A DNA stretch of 58,994 bases from Irineochytrium annulatum (lineage: Eukaryota > Chytridiomycota > Chytridiomycetes > Chytridiales > Chytridiaceae). The translations under genes were made by a program, and so were the position numbers. The stretch spans positions 1 through 58,994 of the forward strand of contig JADGJL010000040.1 in the NCBI GenBank assembly GCA_027600665.1, given 5' to 3'. Shown piece by piece: positions 42,940 to 51,512 of this stretch. The notes beneath the pieces were generated by a model. The model saw only the letters and a program-made list of their open reading frames with translations. It was not told the origin of the DNA and did no database searches. The first letter of the stretch is position 1, and each line of letters opens with the position of its first letter.

Positions 42940-45264
42940 TTATTTTAATCCAGACTTGGTGTTGGCTTGTTCTTCAGCATGAAGGGAAGCAATCAGCTTC
43001 TCGCCTTCAACATCCAGGTTTGGCAGAATGCGATCCAGCCATTTCGGAAGGGCCCAAGCTTTGTCTCCGAAAATAGCCATGATGGCTGGAACCAATCCCA
43101 TACGGATGATGAAAGCATCAATCAAAATGCCTACCGCCAAGGTGAAACCAATCTGCTTGATCATGACATCATCGGTGAAGATAAATCCTGCAAATACAGA
43201 GACCATGATCACTGCTGCGGCAACAACCACGCGACTGACCTGATTGTACCCATGAACGACGGATTCGGTTCCGCGATGACCGTGGACATATGATTCACGC
43301 ATGGAGCTAACAAGGAAGACTTGATAGTCCATTGCGAGGCCATACAAAATACCTGTCACAATGATCGGCATAAAGCTCAGCAACGGTCCGCCGGTATCAA
43401 AACCAAAGAGCGAATGCAGCCAGCCCCATTGGAATACAGCAGTCGTAATCCCGAATGTAGCCAGGATACTAAGCAGGAAGCCAATTGTTGCTTTGATAGG
43501 AACGATGATCGAACGGAATACGAGTAACAGGATGATCAGCGATAGCAGGATGATAATACCTACATAAATAGGGAATACCTGCGCGAGTTTAGCAGACATA
43601 TCAATGTTAACAGCCGTAAGACCCGTAACTCCAAGCTTCACATCATAGGTCTGTGCGATACTCGAATCAGTCGATCGCAGATCACTGACCATTGTTTTAG
43701 TGAGCGTATCGTTAGGACCCGTTTTTGGAATGAGACTAAAGATAGCCAAATCTTCTGTCATTCCAAGCGGTGTAACCTGTGCTACGTTGTTTTGACCTTG
43801 CAGCTCCATCATCAGACCACCCAAGAGTTCCGGCGTGACTTTTGCGGAAGATTGATTAGGCTCTGCGACCAGAATAAGTGGTCCGTTGAATCCTTCTCCG
43901 AAGCCTTCCGAGATAGCATCATAGCTCTGTCTTGCATCCGTATCCAGATTCGCTGAGGAAGCGCCAGGGATACCCATTTCCATTTTCGAGATAGGTAACG
44001 CGGCAAAACCAAGAATGATGATAATCGCGATAATGGTAGCCCAACGATTCTTGATAATGAATTTCACCCATCTATCCGCAACTCCGTGACTAGCGGCTTT
44101 AGGATGTTTCGTGCTTTTCTCACGAGCTTTGGCTGAACAGATGCGTTCTCCTACCAATCCCAGCAAAGCCGGCAACAGGGTTAAAGCAACAAATACGTTG
44201 ATGAGTACAGTGGCTGCTGCAACCAAAGCCATCGTAGACAAGAATGTGAGACCAATGACGAGCATACCACACAGTGCAATAATGACGGTTAACCCGGCAA
44301 AAAATACTGCGCTGCCCGATGTACCAATGGCTCTGGCTGTTGCTTCTTTGGCGCTCAAGCCTTGATCAATGATCATTCGACGTTGGCGATTAACAATGAA
44401 GAGAGCGTAATCGATTCCAACAGCCAATCCAACCATGAGAGCCAGAACGGAAGTGACACTTGGCATTTCGATGAATTTGGAGATTGAGAATGCTCCACCT
44501 ACTCCGATCGCAACACCCAGTAGTGCAGTAATCAGAGGCAGACCTGCTGCAACAACGGAGCCGAGTGTGATCAGCAATACGATTACAGCAATGACCAGTC
44601 CAACAATCTCTGCGGAGCCGACCCCAATCGATACCGCTTTGAGCGTTTCGCCTGGCAAGACCGTAATATTGGTTCCTTTCTCTACTGTCATAACGGATTG
44701 AATAACAGAATCAAATACATCCTGCGTTATGGCAGACTGCTCGATTGTAAATTGGAACTGGAACAGTGCAATACTGCCGTCTGAAGAGATCAGCATACCA
44801 GGTACAGGAACACCATCCACCATCAAAGGTCCGTAGGGAGGAGGCGTGGTTGTTGCGGATTGAGCCGCACCCGCAGACTGAGCATTCTGAGCCATCTCAG
44901 CAGAAGCCCCTGAATTACTCGCTTCAGCTGCATAATCGGCAGGGTTAAGGACTTTGTCTAATGCGTAAACTTCATTAACACCTTTCATCATGGCAGCCAA
45001 ACGTTCAGGTGTATCCAAACGCTCGTTGTCCGGTGCCTTGAACACAACACTTCCTTGACCGCCGGAGGCGGCTGGCAATTCTTTTGCTAATTGATCCAGA
45101 ACCTTCTGCGACTCTGTGCCTTCAATCTTCATTTCAGAACTGATGTGAATACCATTGATACCAATCATGGAGATGACAATTCCCAGAATTAATACCCAGC
45201 CAATGATAAAGTAGGCAGGTTTGCTAAAAGCGGTTTTCCCCACTCTGTATAATAATGTAGACAT
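42940..45264 (-). CDS. MMPL-family RND transporter (YdfJ-like)
   Basis: A 774-residue RND-superfamily exporter with two repeats of one plus five membrane helices. MMPL signatures are VLALMVGLAVGIDYALFIVNRQRRM and MPIIVTGILYGLAMDYQVFLVSSMRE, both carrying the proton-relay GIDYALF/AMDYQVF Asp-Tyr pairs. It probably exports a lipid, antibiotic or peptide-like compound. It is second in a minus-strand operon, 20 nt after its TetR regulator. A low-complexity stretch rich in Ala/Ser/Gln/Asn occurs at about 110-140. Confidence 0.9.
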   Translation of the reverse strand: MSTLLYRVGKTAFSKPAYFIIGWVLILGIVISMIGINGIHISSEMKIEGTESQKVLDQLAKELPAASGGQGSVVFKAPDNERLDTPERLAAMMKGVNEVYALDKVLNPADYAAEASNSGASAEMAQNAQSAGAAQSATTTPPPYGPLMVDGVPVPGMLISSDGSIALFQFQFTIEQSAITQDVFDSVIQSVMTVEKGTNITVLPGETLKAVSIGVGSAEIVGLVIAVIVLLITLGSVVAAGLPLITALLGVAIGVGGAFSISKFIEMPSVTSVLALMVGLAVGIDYALFIVNRQRRMIIDQGLSAKEATARAIGTSGSAVFFAGLTVIIALCGMLVIGLTFLSTMALVAAATVLINVFVALTLLPALLGLVGERICSAKAREKSTKHPKAASHGVADRWVKFIIKNRWATIIAIIIILGFAALPISKMEMGIPGASSANLDTDARQSYDAISEGFGEGFNGPLILVAEPNQSSAKVTPELLGGLMMELQGQNNVAQVTPLGMTEDLAIFSLIPKTGPNDTLTKTMVSDLRSTDSSIAQTYDVKLGVTGLTAVNIDMSAKLAQVFPIYVGIIILLSLIILLLVFRSIIVPIKATIGFLLSILATFGITTAVFQWGWLHSLFGFDTGGPLLSFMPIIVTGILYGLAMDYQVFLVSSMRESYVHGHRGTESVVHGYNQVSRVVVAAAVIMVSVFAGFIFTDDVMIKQIGFTLAVGILIDAFIIRMGLVPAIMAIFGDKAWALPKWLDRILPNLDVEGEKLIASLHAEEQANTKSGLK

Positions 45265-45284
45265 TTATCTATTTTACACTCCCT

Positions 45285-45932
45285 CTATGATGAATGTGGA
45301 TGGTTGGCATGTTCGAATCCTGCCCGCAAATGACTAAACGTCGTTTCTAAAAATTGATCGAAGGTGATAGCACCGGGCTTGGTATCTTCAGTAAAGACTT
45401 GTCCGGGCAGCAGCACATTGAGTCTTCCATCAATTAATGGCAGTATCGTTCCATATAGTGCGTTAATTAGAAGATAAGTATAGATCTCGTCATACTTCCC
45501 GTTGGATAAGTCTAATAAGGTATCTTGTGCCTGCGTCTGCATCCGGTGCATAGCTCCGAGGTAATGAGGTTCAAGCACGGGATAGGTCTGGGATAGCGAG
45601 AGTAGCTGATGAAGCCTTCCAATTAGTTCTGTTGTAAGTTGCATCTTGATCAGGTCATACAGCAAGTCTAACAAGGAGGCGTGTTCAGGCATTTCGGTAA
45701 GTAACTCTTCGAGTTCCGTTGTATTCTGAACGGATATTGCGCCTCTTGCTACGGCTTCTTCTTTACATGTGAAGTAGTTAGCAAATGTTCTACGTGAACA
45801 ACCCACTTGATGCACGATATCTTCGACCGTAAAGCCATCAAGCCCGTGTTCAAGGGTAAGTTCAAACGCTGTAACAGCAAGCGCTTTTTCAGTTGCTTCT
45901 TTCTTCAAATGTCGTAAGTTTCGTTTAATCAT
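45285..45932 (-). CDS. TetR-family regulator of the MMPL exporter
   Basis: A 215-residue TetR regulator. The DNA-binding domain is EKALAVTAFELTLEHGLDGFTVEDIVHQVGCSRRTFANYFTCKEEAV. It shares an operon with the MMPL exporter, so it is probably a local, drug-responsive repressor. GGAG lies upstream of the ATG. The region to the divergent TetR gene (46169) contains a direct repeat that could be an operator. Confidence 0.88.
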   Translation of the reverse strand: MIKRNLRHLKKEATEKALAVTAFELTLEHGLDGFTVEDIVHQVGCSRRTFANYFTCKEEAVARGAISVQNTTELEELLTEMPEHASLLDLLYDLIKMQLTTELIGRLHQLLSLSQTYPVLEPHYLGAMHRMQTQAQDTLLDLSNGKYDEIYTYLLINALYGTILPLIDGRLNVLLPGQVFTEDTKPGAITFDQFLETTFSHLRAGFEHANHPHSS

Positions 45933-46046
45933 TGTTCTCCGCTTATGCGTTCACCTCCCACACCATGACTATGGTTTAATTCTTTTTAAGAAGAGTACAC
46001 TTACTGAATATGCACTTTGTGAGGTTTATCATAACAACAAGTTGCC

Positions 46047-46073
46047 CATTGTGCAAATTTACTCATTGTGCAA
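46047..46073. repeat. Direct repeat CATTGTGCAA between two divergent TetR genes
   Basis: CATTGTGCAA occurs at 46047-46056 and 46064-46073, with starts 17 bp apart. The TTGTGCAA core is itself near-palindromic. It could be an operator for either flanking regulator. Confidence 0.45.
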
Positions 46074-46168
46074 TTATTTCACATGACGTTTATACTGCGA
46101 ATCAATGCTTCAACTCCTGAGGAATTGAATGGTATAATCAATAGAAAAACTTGGGGCGATAACGAGAT

Positions 46169-47062
46169 ATGAGTAGTCGTAGACAAAGTTTATTGGAAAC
46201 AGCACTTGCACTATTTTTAGAGCATAGTTATGCAAATACAACAATCCAGATGATCCTGGATCAATCGGGTGTATCCAAAGGCACATTCTACAAATTCTTC
46301 AATTCTAAAGAAGATTGTTTATATTCAATTATTGATCAGCGCATGCAAGAGGATGTGTTCATTCGCAAAGAACTTGAACAAAATCACTATACATCGGATT
46401 ACGACTTGCTCGTAGATCAGATTGCGATTCCTATGTCTGTACCTAATAAAGAGCGAGTATGGGAATTATATTGGACGGGGTTTTATTCCGGAGAGATTAA
46501 TTCAGCCAAACTGGCTACAGTTCACCTCAAATGGCTGTCTACACGCTTGATTCAGGTGTACGGGAATGACATTAGCTTATATGCCAACGAAGGGGCAATA
46601 TTGTGCTACGGCATATTACATCAGATTGCCAACACCTCAAGAAGTCTAAATACGCAAAAACCAGTATGGAGTGAAGTTGTTCCAAAAGTGTTAACCTACA
46701 TTGAAGTGATCCTAAGAACGATGCACCAGAGAAATGAACATATTTTCGATTTTCAGTCACTCTATTTCCTCAATGCCGATGAGCGCAGCCATGATATGGG
46801 TCTGGACATCGATGATATATTAAAAGATTTTGATGAGTTCAACAAACGCGTTCAAAAATCCAAGGAATCGGAATCCTTGAAGCAACTTTCGAAGGGACTT
46901 TTAGGGCTTTTACAAGATAAAGAGGATATAAATATTCCTGTGATCGAAGTGGTGCTTCAAGCGTTTCACAAAGAGTACAAGTCCAGTGCATTTCAATCCG
47001 AAGCCAATAGAGTGACCGAAGCCTGTTGGTGGTATTTGGAACTGGTGAAACAACGTTATTAA
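46169..47062 (+). CDS. Large TetR-family regulator
   Basis: 297 residues, long for the family. The helix-turn-helix is SLLETALALFLEHSYANTTIQMILDQSGVSKGTFYKFFNSKEDCLYSI. The C-terminal domain is extended by about 90 residues (MGLDIDDILKDFDEFNKRVQKSKESESLKQLSKGLLGLL). No intact gene follows in the same direction; a P450 remnant begins about 40 bp past the stop, suggesting that a former target has decayed. The ribosome site is weak (GGGGCGATAACGAG). Confidence 0.85.
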   Translation: MSSRRQSLLETALALFLEHSYANTTIQMILDQSGVSKGTFYKFFNSKEDCLYSIIDQRMQEDVFIRKELEQNHYTSDYDLLVDQIAIPMSVPNKERVWELYWTGFYSGEINSAKLATVHLKWLSTRLIQVYGNDISLYANEGAILCYGILHQIANTSRSLNTQKPVWSEVVPKVLTYIEVILRTMHQRNEHIFDFQSLYFLNADERSHDMGLDIDDILKDFDEFNKRVQKSKESESLKQLSKGLLGLLQDKEDINIPVIEVVLQAFHKEYKSSAFQSEANRVTEACWWYLELVKQRY

Positions 47063-47066
47063 TATG

Positions 47067-47095
47067 GGGGTTGGCTGAGTGCCGACCTCTTTTTT
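47067..47095 (+). terminator. Terminator after large TetR gene
   Basis: GGTTGGC pairs with GCCGACC around a 5-nt loop, followed by TCTTTTTT. Confidence 0.75.
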
Positions 47096-47102
47096 ATGCT
47101 TT

Positions 47103-47255
47103 TTCCGCCTGAATGAGGATGAATTAATATCCATGATCACATTATTAATATTTGCTGGACATGAGACAACTTCCAATCTGATTACAACCGGCTCTTATCT
47201 TCTCCTGACACATTCCGAACAACTGGAACAACTTAAACAAGATCTGAATCAATGA
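47103..47255 (+). pseudogene. Cytochrome P450 fragment (I-helix region)
   Basis: An open stretch of 50 codons without a start translates to [20 protein letters not shown] then [15 protein letters not shown] and ends at TGA. The AGHETT oxygen-binding signature and the DELISM..LLI lead-in are those of the P450 I helix (CYP107-like). The other 350 residues, including the haem-binding cysteine loop, are missing on both sides. It is a remnant with no function expected. Confidence 0.8.
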
Positions 47256-47315
47256 AAAATGATTATAAGCAATGATATATTTGAGAACATCATTTATATA
47301 TTGGAGGTAAACATT

Positions 47316-47541
47316 ATGAATAAAGATGAACTTTTTATGCATAAAGCCATTGGGATTACTCTGCACACTTTTTGTGACCCTACGCATCATGCAGAAATTG
47401 GGCTTATCCGAAAATATTGTTCCGAACATCATATTTGACCTCAGTGAGTACACTCTGTATACAAGTTGTGAACCGTGTGTAATGTGTTCCGGTGCGAAGG
47501 TTTGGTCGAATCTGAGGAGGCCGGACAAAATTTTTTTTTGA
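47316..47541 (+). pseudogene. Guanine/nucleoside deaminase remnant
   Basis: ATG 47316 with GGAGG 8 nt upstream opens MNKDELFMHKAIG, then after an apparent internal deletion DPTHHAEIGLIRKYC (zinc ligand and catalytic Glu of the H-A-E motif), and stops at 47436. The next frame continues with DLSEYTLYTSCEPCVMC (the second zinc motif PCxxC) to a stop at 47541. Family members (guaD type) are about 155 residues with a G-P-F-G-A segment that is absent here. At least one deletion, one frameshift and a truncated C-terminus show it is decayed. Confidence 0.75.
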
Positions 47542-47821
47542 TAATTGCTTGATTTTTTTTTCAACGTCTGATAGTGTAAGACCTGTGATTTTGGGAAGTT
47601 GATTTATCAATATGAATTAGAGCTTTCCAGCAGATAATTTTTGACCACTTCACCAGGAAGTTAAGGCCATACGGACAGCCGGGTCAAACGCCGATTGGCA
47701 ACTTACGTTGCTTTATTGATTGAGTTCAAAGCTCAAATTTTATAAGTTGGTTACTTTACAACCAGTGCAATTGCACATCAACTTGTGAAACGGTCAATAA
47801 GAGTGGTAAAGGCGAATTATT
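47542..47821. other. Gene-free decayed intergenic region
   Basis: 280 bp with no supported gene. Small hairpins (for example GCAAC/GTTGC near 47695-47711) and the palindrome GTGCAATTGCAC (about 47765-47777) are visible. Short frames in all directions show no recognisable similarity. It is probably more residue of the same degraded segment. Confidence 0.4.
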
Positions 47822-48066
47822 TGCTATATAGACTCTGATCCAATATTGATATACATGAAGGAGCTTTCCGCCAAAGGAGTTCTTGTGAACTTTTTTGGTC
47901 ATGGAGACTTCACGCCTTTTTTATGATGTATATCGATAAGCAAGTGTGATGATGCGCGATTGCGGGCATTTTTCACCTTGCTTTTTTTGTTGTCTTGTTG
48001 TTGTCATCGTATCAAACCAAATTAAACCAATTAAAAAAAATACATATTGGGATAGGAGAATGTAAA
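47822..48066 (+). promoter_or_regulatory. Possible attenuator leader of the carboxyspermidine genes
   Basis: A weak extended -10 (TTGCTATATA, 47821-47830) is followed by two terminator-like hairpins and a short T run. Hairpin 1 is 47873-47896 (AAAGGAGTTC/GAACTTTTTT). Six T occur at 47917-47922. Hairpin 2 is 47938-47988 (AAGCAAG-GTGA/TCAC-CTTGCTT with an inner stem and seven T). The ATG of the dehydrogenase gene comes 79 nt later. An alternative promoter TTGTTG-17-TATCAA lies in 47987-48020, in which case the hairpins only insulate. Confidence 0.45.
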
Positions 48067-49305
48067 ATGGGAAAAGCACTAATCATCGGCGCCGGCGGCG
48101 TTGCTTCCGTGGCAGTACACAAATGCGTTCAAAACAGCGAAGTTTTTGAGGAAATCTGCATCGCGAGTCGTACAAAATCCAAATGTGATGAACTCAAAGC
48201 CAAGCTGGACGGCGGAAAAACTAAAATTACGACAGCACAAGTAGATGCTGACAATGTTGACGAACTGATCGCTCTGATCAACGAAGTTAAACCGGATATC
48301 GTGATGAACCTTGCTTTGCCGTATCAAGATCTGACCATCATGGATGCTTGCCTTGCAACGAAAACAAATTACATGGACACAGCAAACTATGAGCCACATG
48401 ATACAGCGAAGTTTGAATACAGCTGGCAATGGGATTACAAAGAGCGTTTTGAAAAAGCAGGCATCACTGCTTTGCTCGGAAGTGGATTTGACCCAGGTGT
48501 GACTGGTGTATTCTCCGCTTATGCCCTGAAACATTACTTCGACGAAATTGAGTACATCGACATTCTCGATTGCAATGGTGGCGACCACGGTTATCCGTTC
48601 GCTACGAACTTCAACCCGGAGATCAACATTCGCGAGGTTTCTGCGAACGGAAGATATTGGGAAAATGGTGAATGGATCGAAACGAAACCGATGGAAATCA
48701 AACGTGTCTACGACTTCAAAGAAGTTGGCGAGAAAGACATGTACCTTTTGTACCATGAGGAATTGGAATCTTTGGCCAAAAACATGCCAGGTCTGAAACG
48801 TATCCGTTTCTTCATGACATTTGGGCAAAGCTACCTGACTCACTTGAAAGCTCTTGAAAATGTAGGCATGACTTCAATCGAGCCTATTGAATATGAAGGC
48901 AAACAAATTATTCCACTGCAATTCCTGAAAGCAGTACTGCCTGATCCAGCATCCCTTGGACCACGTACTGTAGGTAAAACAAACATCGGTTGTATTTTCA
49001 AAGGTAAAAAAGATGGTCAAGACAAAACATATTATGTTTACAATATCTGTGATCACCAAGAGTGCTACAAAGAAGTGGGTTCCCAAGCGATCTCTTACAC
49101 AACAGGCGTTCCAGCTATGATTGGTGCGGCCATGGTCATGACAGGCAAATGGAACAAACCAGGCGTATACAATGTAGAAGAATTCAACCCGGATCCATTC
49201 ATGGAAGAGTTGAACAAATGGGGTCTCCCATGGGTAGAAGACTTCAACCCGGTACTCGTTGATGAGCTGCCAGAAGAAGTTAAAGAATCGGAGCTTGTTC
49301 GTTAA
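48067..49305 (+). CDS. Carboxy(nor)spermidine dehydrogenase / saccharopine dehydrogenase family
   Basis: A 412-residue NADPH enzyme of the LYS1/CASDH family. The Rossmann motif is IIGAGGVASVA (5-15), and the C-terminal domain has GSGFDPGVTGVFSAYAL and CNGGDHGYPFATNFNPEINIREV typical of carboxyspermidine dehydrogenases. It joins putrescine (or diaminopropane) to aspartate semialdehyde by reductive amination to give carboxyspermidine. The decarboxylase starts one base after its stop codon region. It starts at ATG 48067, with AGGAG upstream; the longer frame to 47995 has no site. Confidence 0.9.
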   Translation: MGKALIIGAGGVASVAVHKCVQNSEVFEEICIASRTKSKCDELKAKLDGGKTKITTAQVDADNVDELIALINEVKPDIVMNLALPYQDLTIMDACLATKTNYMDTANYEPHDTAKFEYSWQWDYKERFEKAGITALLGSGFDPGVTGVFSAYALKHYFDEIEYIDILDCNGGDHGYPFATNFNPEINIREVSANGRYWENGEWIETKPMEIKRVYDFKEVGEKDMYLLYHEELESLAKNMPGLKRIRFFMTFGQSYLTHLKALENVGMTSIEPIEYEGKQIIPLQFLKAVLPDPASLGPRTVGKTNIGCIFKGKKDGQDKTYYVYNICDHQECYKEVGSQAISYTTGVPAMIGAAMVMTGKWNKPGVYNVEEFNPDPFMEELNKWGLPWVEDFNPVLVDELPEEVKESELVR

Positions 49306-49306
49306 A

Positions 49307-50434
49307 ATGCGGTTCGAGCAATTACCGACACCATGTTTTGTTGTTGACGAGGCGCTTATCGAGAAAAACCTGAAAATCCTGAACGGTGTTATGCAGCGTA
49401 CAGGTGCCAAAATCGTGCTCGCTCAAAAAGCATTCTCCATGACTGCGATGTATCCGTTGATTGGAGAATACCTGAGCGGTGCTACGGCGAGCGGTCTGTA
49501 TGAAGCACGTCTGGGCCACGAGGAAATGGGCAAAGAGAACCATGTCTTTGCTCCGGCATACCGCGCAGAAGAGATCGACGAGATTATCTCCATCTGCGAC
49601 CATATTATTTTCAATTCTTTTTCACAGCTTGCCAAATTCAAGGATAAGGCGCTTCAGGCTGGCCGTAAGGTCGGCTTGCGCGTCAATCCTGAATGCTCTA
49701 CCCAAGAAGGGCACGAGATCTATGATCCGTGTTCTCCGGGTTCACGTTTTGGCGCGAAACAAGAGGATTTCCAAGCAGATCTGTTGGAAGGTGTCTCCGG
49801 ACTGCACTTCCACACACTGTGTCAGCAAAATTCTGACGATCTGGAGACTACGTTGAACGCGGTTGTCGAGAAGTTCGGACAATGGTTGCCGCAAATGGAA
49901 TGGATCAACTTCGGTGGTGGACACCATATCACGCGTGAAGATTATGATATTCCAAGGTTGGAAGCTTGCATCAAGCGTATGCAGAATGATTATGGCCTGG
50001 AAGTATATCTGGAGCCGGGAGAAGCTGTTGCGCTGAACGCGGGTTATCTGGTGACTTCAGTGCTGGACTTCCATAAAAATGGCATGGACATCGCCATTCT
50101 GGATACTTCAGCTACATGCCATATGCCGGATGTGCTGGAAATGCCATATCGCCCGCCGCTGATCGGTTCGGGAGAAGTGGGCGAGAAAGCTCATCTGTAT
50201 CGCCTAGGTGGACAAACCTGTCTGTCTGGGGACGTGATTGGGGATTATTCATTCGATCAGCCTTTACAAGAAGGTGACCGTCTGGTATTCGAGGACATGG
50301 CGATTTACTCTATGGTGAAAACCAACACGTTCAACGGCATGCCGCTTCCAGCGATTGCAGTCAAAAGAAAAGACGGCGATTGCGAAGTTGTTTGCGAATT
50401 CGGATATCAGGATTTCAAAATGAGGCTGGCATAA
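49307..50434 (+). CDS. nspC: Carboxy(nor)spermidine decarboxylase
   Basis: A 375-residue PLP-dependent fold III decarboxylase. The Schiff-base lysine is K41 (VLAQKAFSM), with the phosphate-binding WINFGGGHHI and the dimer-partner active-site segment DTSATCHMPDVLE near the C-terminus. It removes CO2 from carboxyspermidine to give spermidine, completing the S-adenosylmethionine-independent pathway. It is translationally coupled to the dehydrogenase (two-base gap). Putrescine synthesis genes are not in the window. Confidence 0.92.
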   Translation: MRFEQLPTPCFVVDEALIEKNLKILNGVMQRTGAKIVLAQKAFSMTAMYPLIGEYLSGATASGLYEARLGHEEMGKENHVFAPAYRAEEIDEIISICDHIIFNSFSQLAKFKDKALQAGRKVGLRVNPECSTQEGHEIYDPCSPGSRFGAKQEDFQADLLEGVSGLHFHTLCQQNSDDLETTLNAVVEKFGQWLPQMEWINFGGGHHITREDYDIPRLEACIKRMQNDYGLEVYLEPGEAVALNAGYLVTSVLDFHKNGMDIAILDTSATCHMPDVLEMPYRPPLIGSGEVGEKAHLYRLGGQTCLSGDVIGDYSFDQPLQEGDRLVFEDMAIYSMVKTNTFNGMPLPAIAVKRKDGDCEVVCEFGYQDFKMRLA

Positions 50435-50481
50435 ACGTTCATTATATAGAAGGTATTAATACAGAATTGTTTATAAAAAAG

Positions 50482-50510
50482 AAGGGAGCCTGGAGACAGG
50501 TTCCCTTTTT
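50482..50510. terminator. Terminator after the spermidine genes
   Basis: AAGGGAGCCTG pairs with CAGGTTCCCTT over a 4-nt loop, then T. It faces the convergent SDR gene. Confidence 0.82.
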
Positions 50511-50627
50511 AACGTCCAATGATGTTTTAATGACTAGATGCAATGATGTTTATCATCGATGTCTATCAGTAAGGTTAGGTGATGTCTAAATGGAATCAGG
50601 CGACTCGGTTTAAACATCAGCTTCGGG

Positions 50628-51401
50628 TTAATTTTGTGGTTTTGAGGCTGCTCTTGCGGCGTAAGGAAAGATCGGTTCTCTTAGCTCAAAGTCATAGGTC
50701 ATGCCATCCACAATGCCGACTACACTCTCACTGTCATACAGCTCCAACAGAAAACCAGCCATTTGTTCCGCCGTATGGAATTTAGGAACTCTGCCCTCAT
50801 ATTCAAACTCGTCTACATTAAAGGAATGTTTCGCAAATTCCGTCTCGGTTGCAGCCGGAGCGAGCACTTTGGCTTGCATTGCTGCATTCTTGCCTTTCAA
50901 CTCCTGCGCAAGCCCTTCTGTAAAGGCACTTACATAGAACTTGGTTGCACAGTAAGTTACTGCATCGGCTACAATGGTATATCCTCCACCAGAGGAAATA
51001 TTAATGATCTGTGTGCCATCGACATCTGCATAATCACGTACATACAGGGAAGAAAGAATCGTAAGAGCTTCTATATTTAGATGAAGCATCTGCTCAATTT
51101 TGGGCAGGTGTTGTTCGCCAATGGAAGCAAAATTCCCGAATCCGGCGTTGTTAATCCACGTCTCAATGGAATAAGCCTGAAGACTTTCATAGAATTCATG
51201 TACATTAGCGGCAATGGACAGATCAACTGTGCGAATGACAACATCCAGATCAGGATTGATTTCAGCCACTTTTCCTTTTAACTTGTCCAATTCATCGGTT
51301 CTGCGTGCTGCCAGGATCATATTTTTGCCACGAGCTGCAAAAGCTAAAGCCGCTTCATATCCAATACCTGAACTGGCACCGGTAATCACTGTGTATTTCA
51401 T
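50628..51401 (-). CDS. Short-chain dehydrogenase (classical SDR)
   Basis: A 257-residue classical SDR. The NAD(P) motif is TGASSGIG (7-14), NNAG follows, the catalytic serine is in IINISSGGGY and YCATK holds the Tyr/Lys pair. The substrate is unknown. I start at 51401, with AGGAGG upstream; the frame extends to 51428 without a site. The promoter at 51456-51486 is of the MerR type, and a MerR gene is divergent, so this pair is a self-contained inducible unit. Confidence 0.88.
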   Translation of the reverse strand: MKYTVITGASSGIGYEAALAFAARGKNMILAARRTDELDKLKGKVAEINPDLDVVIRTVDLSIAANVHEFYESLQAYSIETWINNAGFGNFASIGEQHLPKIEQMLHLNIEALTILSSLYVRDYADVDGTQIINISSGGGYTIVADAVTYCATKFYVSAFTEGLAQELKGKNAAMQAKVLAPAATETEFAKHSFNVDEFEYEGRVPKFHTAEQMAGFLLELYDSESVVGIVDGMTYDFELREPIFPYAARAASKPQN

Positions 51402-51455
51402 GGGAATTCCTCCTGGATCTGATTTCATTTTTTATTGTGATGTGAGCACGAGTTG

Positions 51456-51486
51456 ATTATACTGATTAGAGCTTACTCTAAGTCAA
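51456..51486 (-). promoter_or_regulatory. MerR-type promoter with 19-bp spacer
   Basis: On the minus strand: -35 TTGACT (51481-51486), a 19-bp spacer holding the dyad TAGAGTAAGCTCTA (51467-51480), and -10 TATAAT (51456-51461). Both hexamers are near perfect. This is the best of the three MerR-type promoters in the window and lies in the shared region of the SDR and MerR paralogue 2. Confidence 0.85.
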
Positions 51487-51512
51487 GCTCGAATATAGAG
51501 GGGAGGTTAACC

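Noticed and set aside
47404..47610. 68-codon minus-strand frame across the deaminase remnant
   Set aside because: It is antisense to a recognisable decayed gene and shows no motif or ribosome site.
42076..50434. A single polyamine locus linking the C26 peptidase with the carboxyspermidine genes
   Set aside because: Exporter, regulators and a decayed region lie between, with terminators; there is no operon or shared site to support a link.
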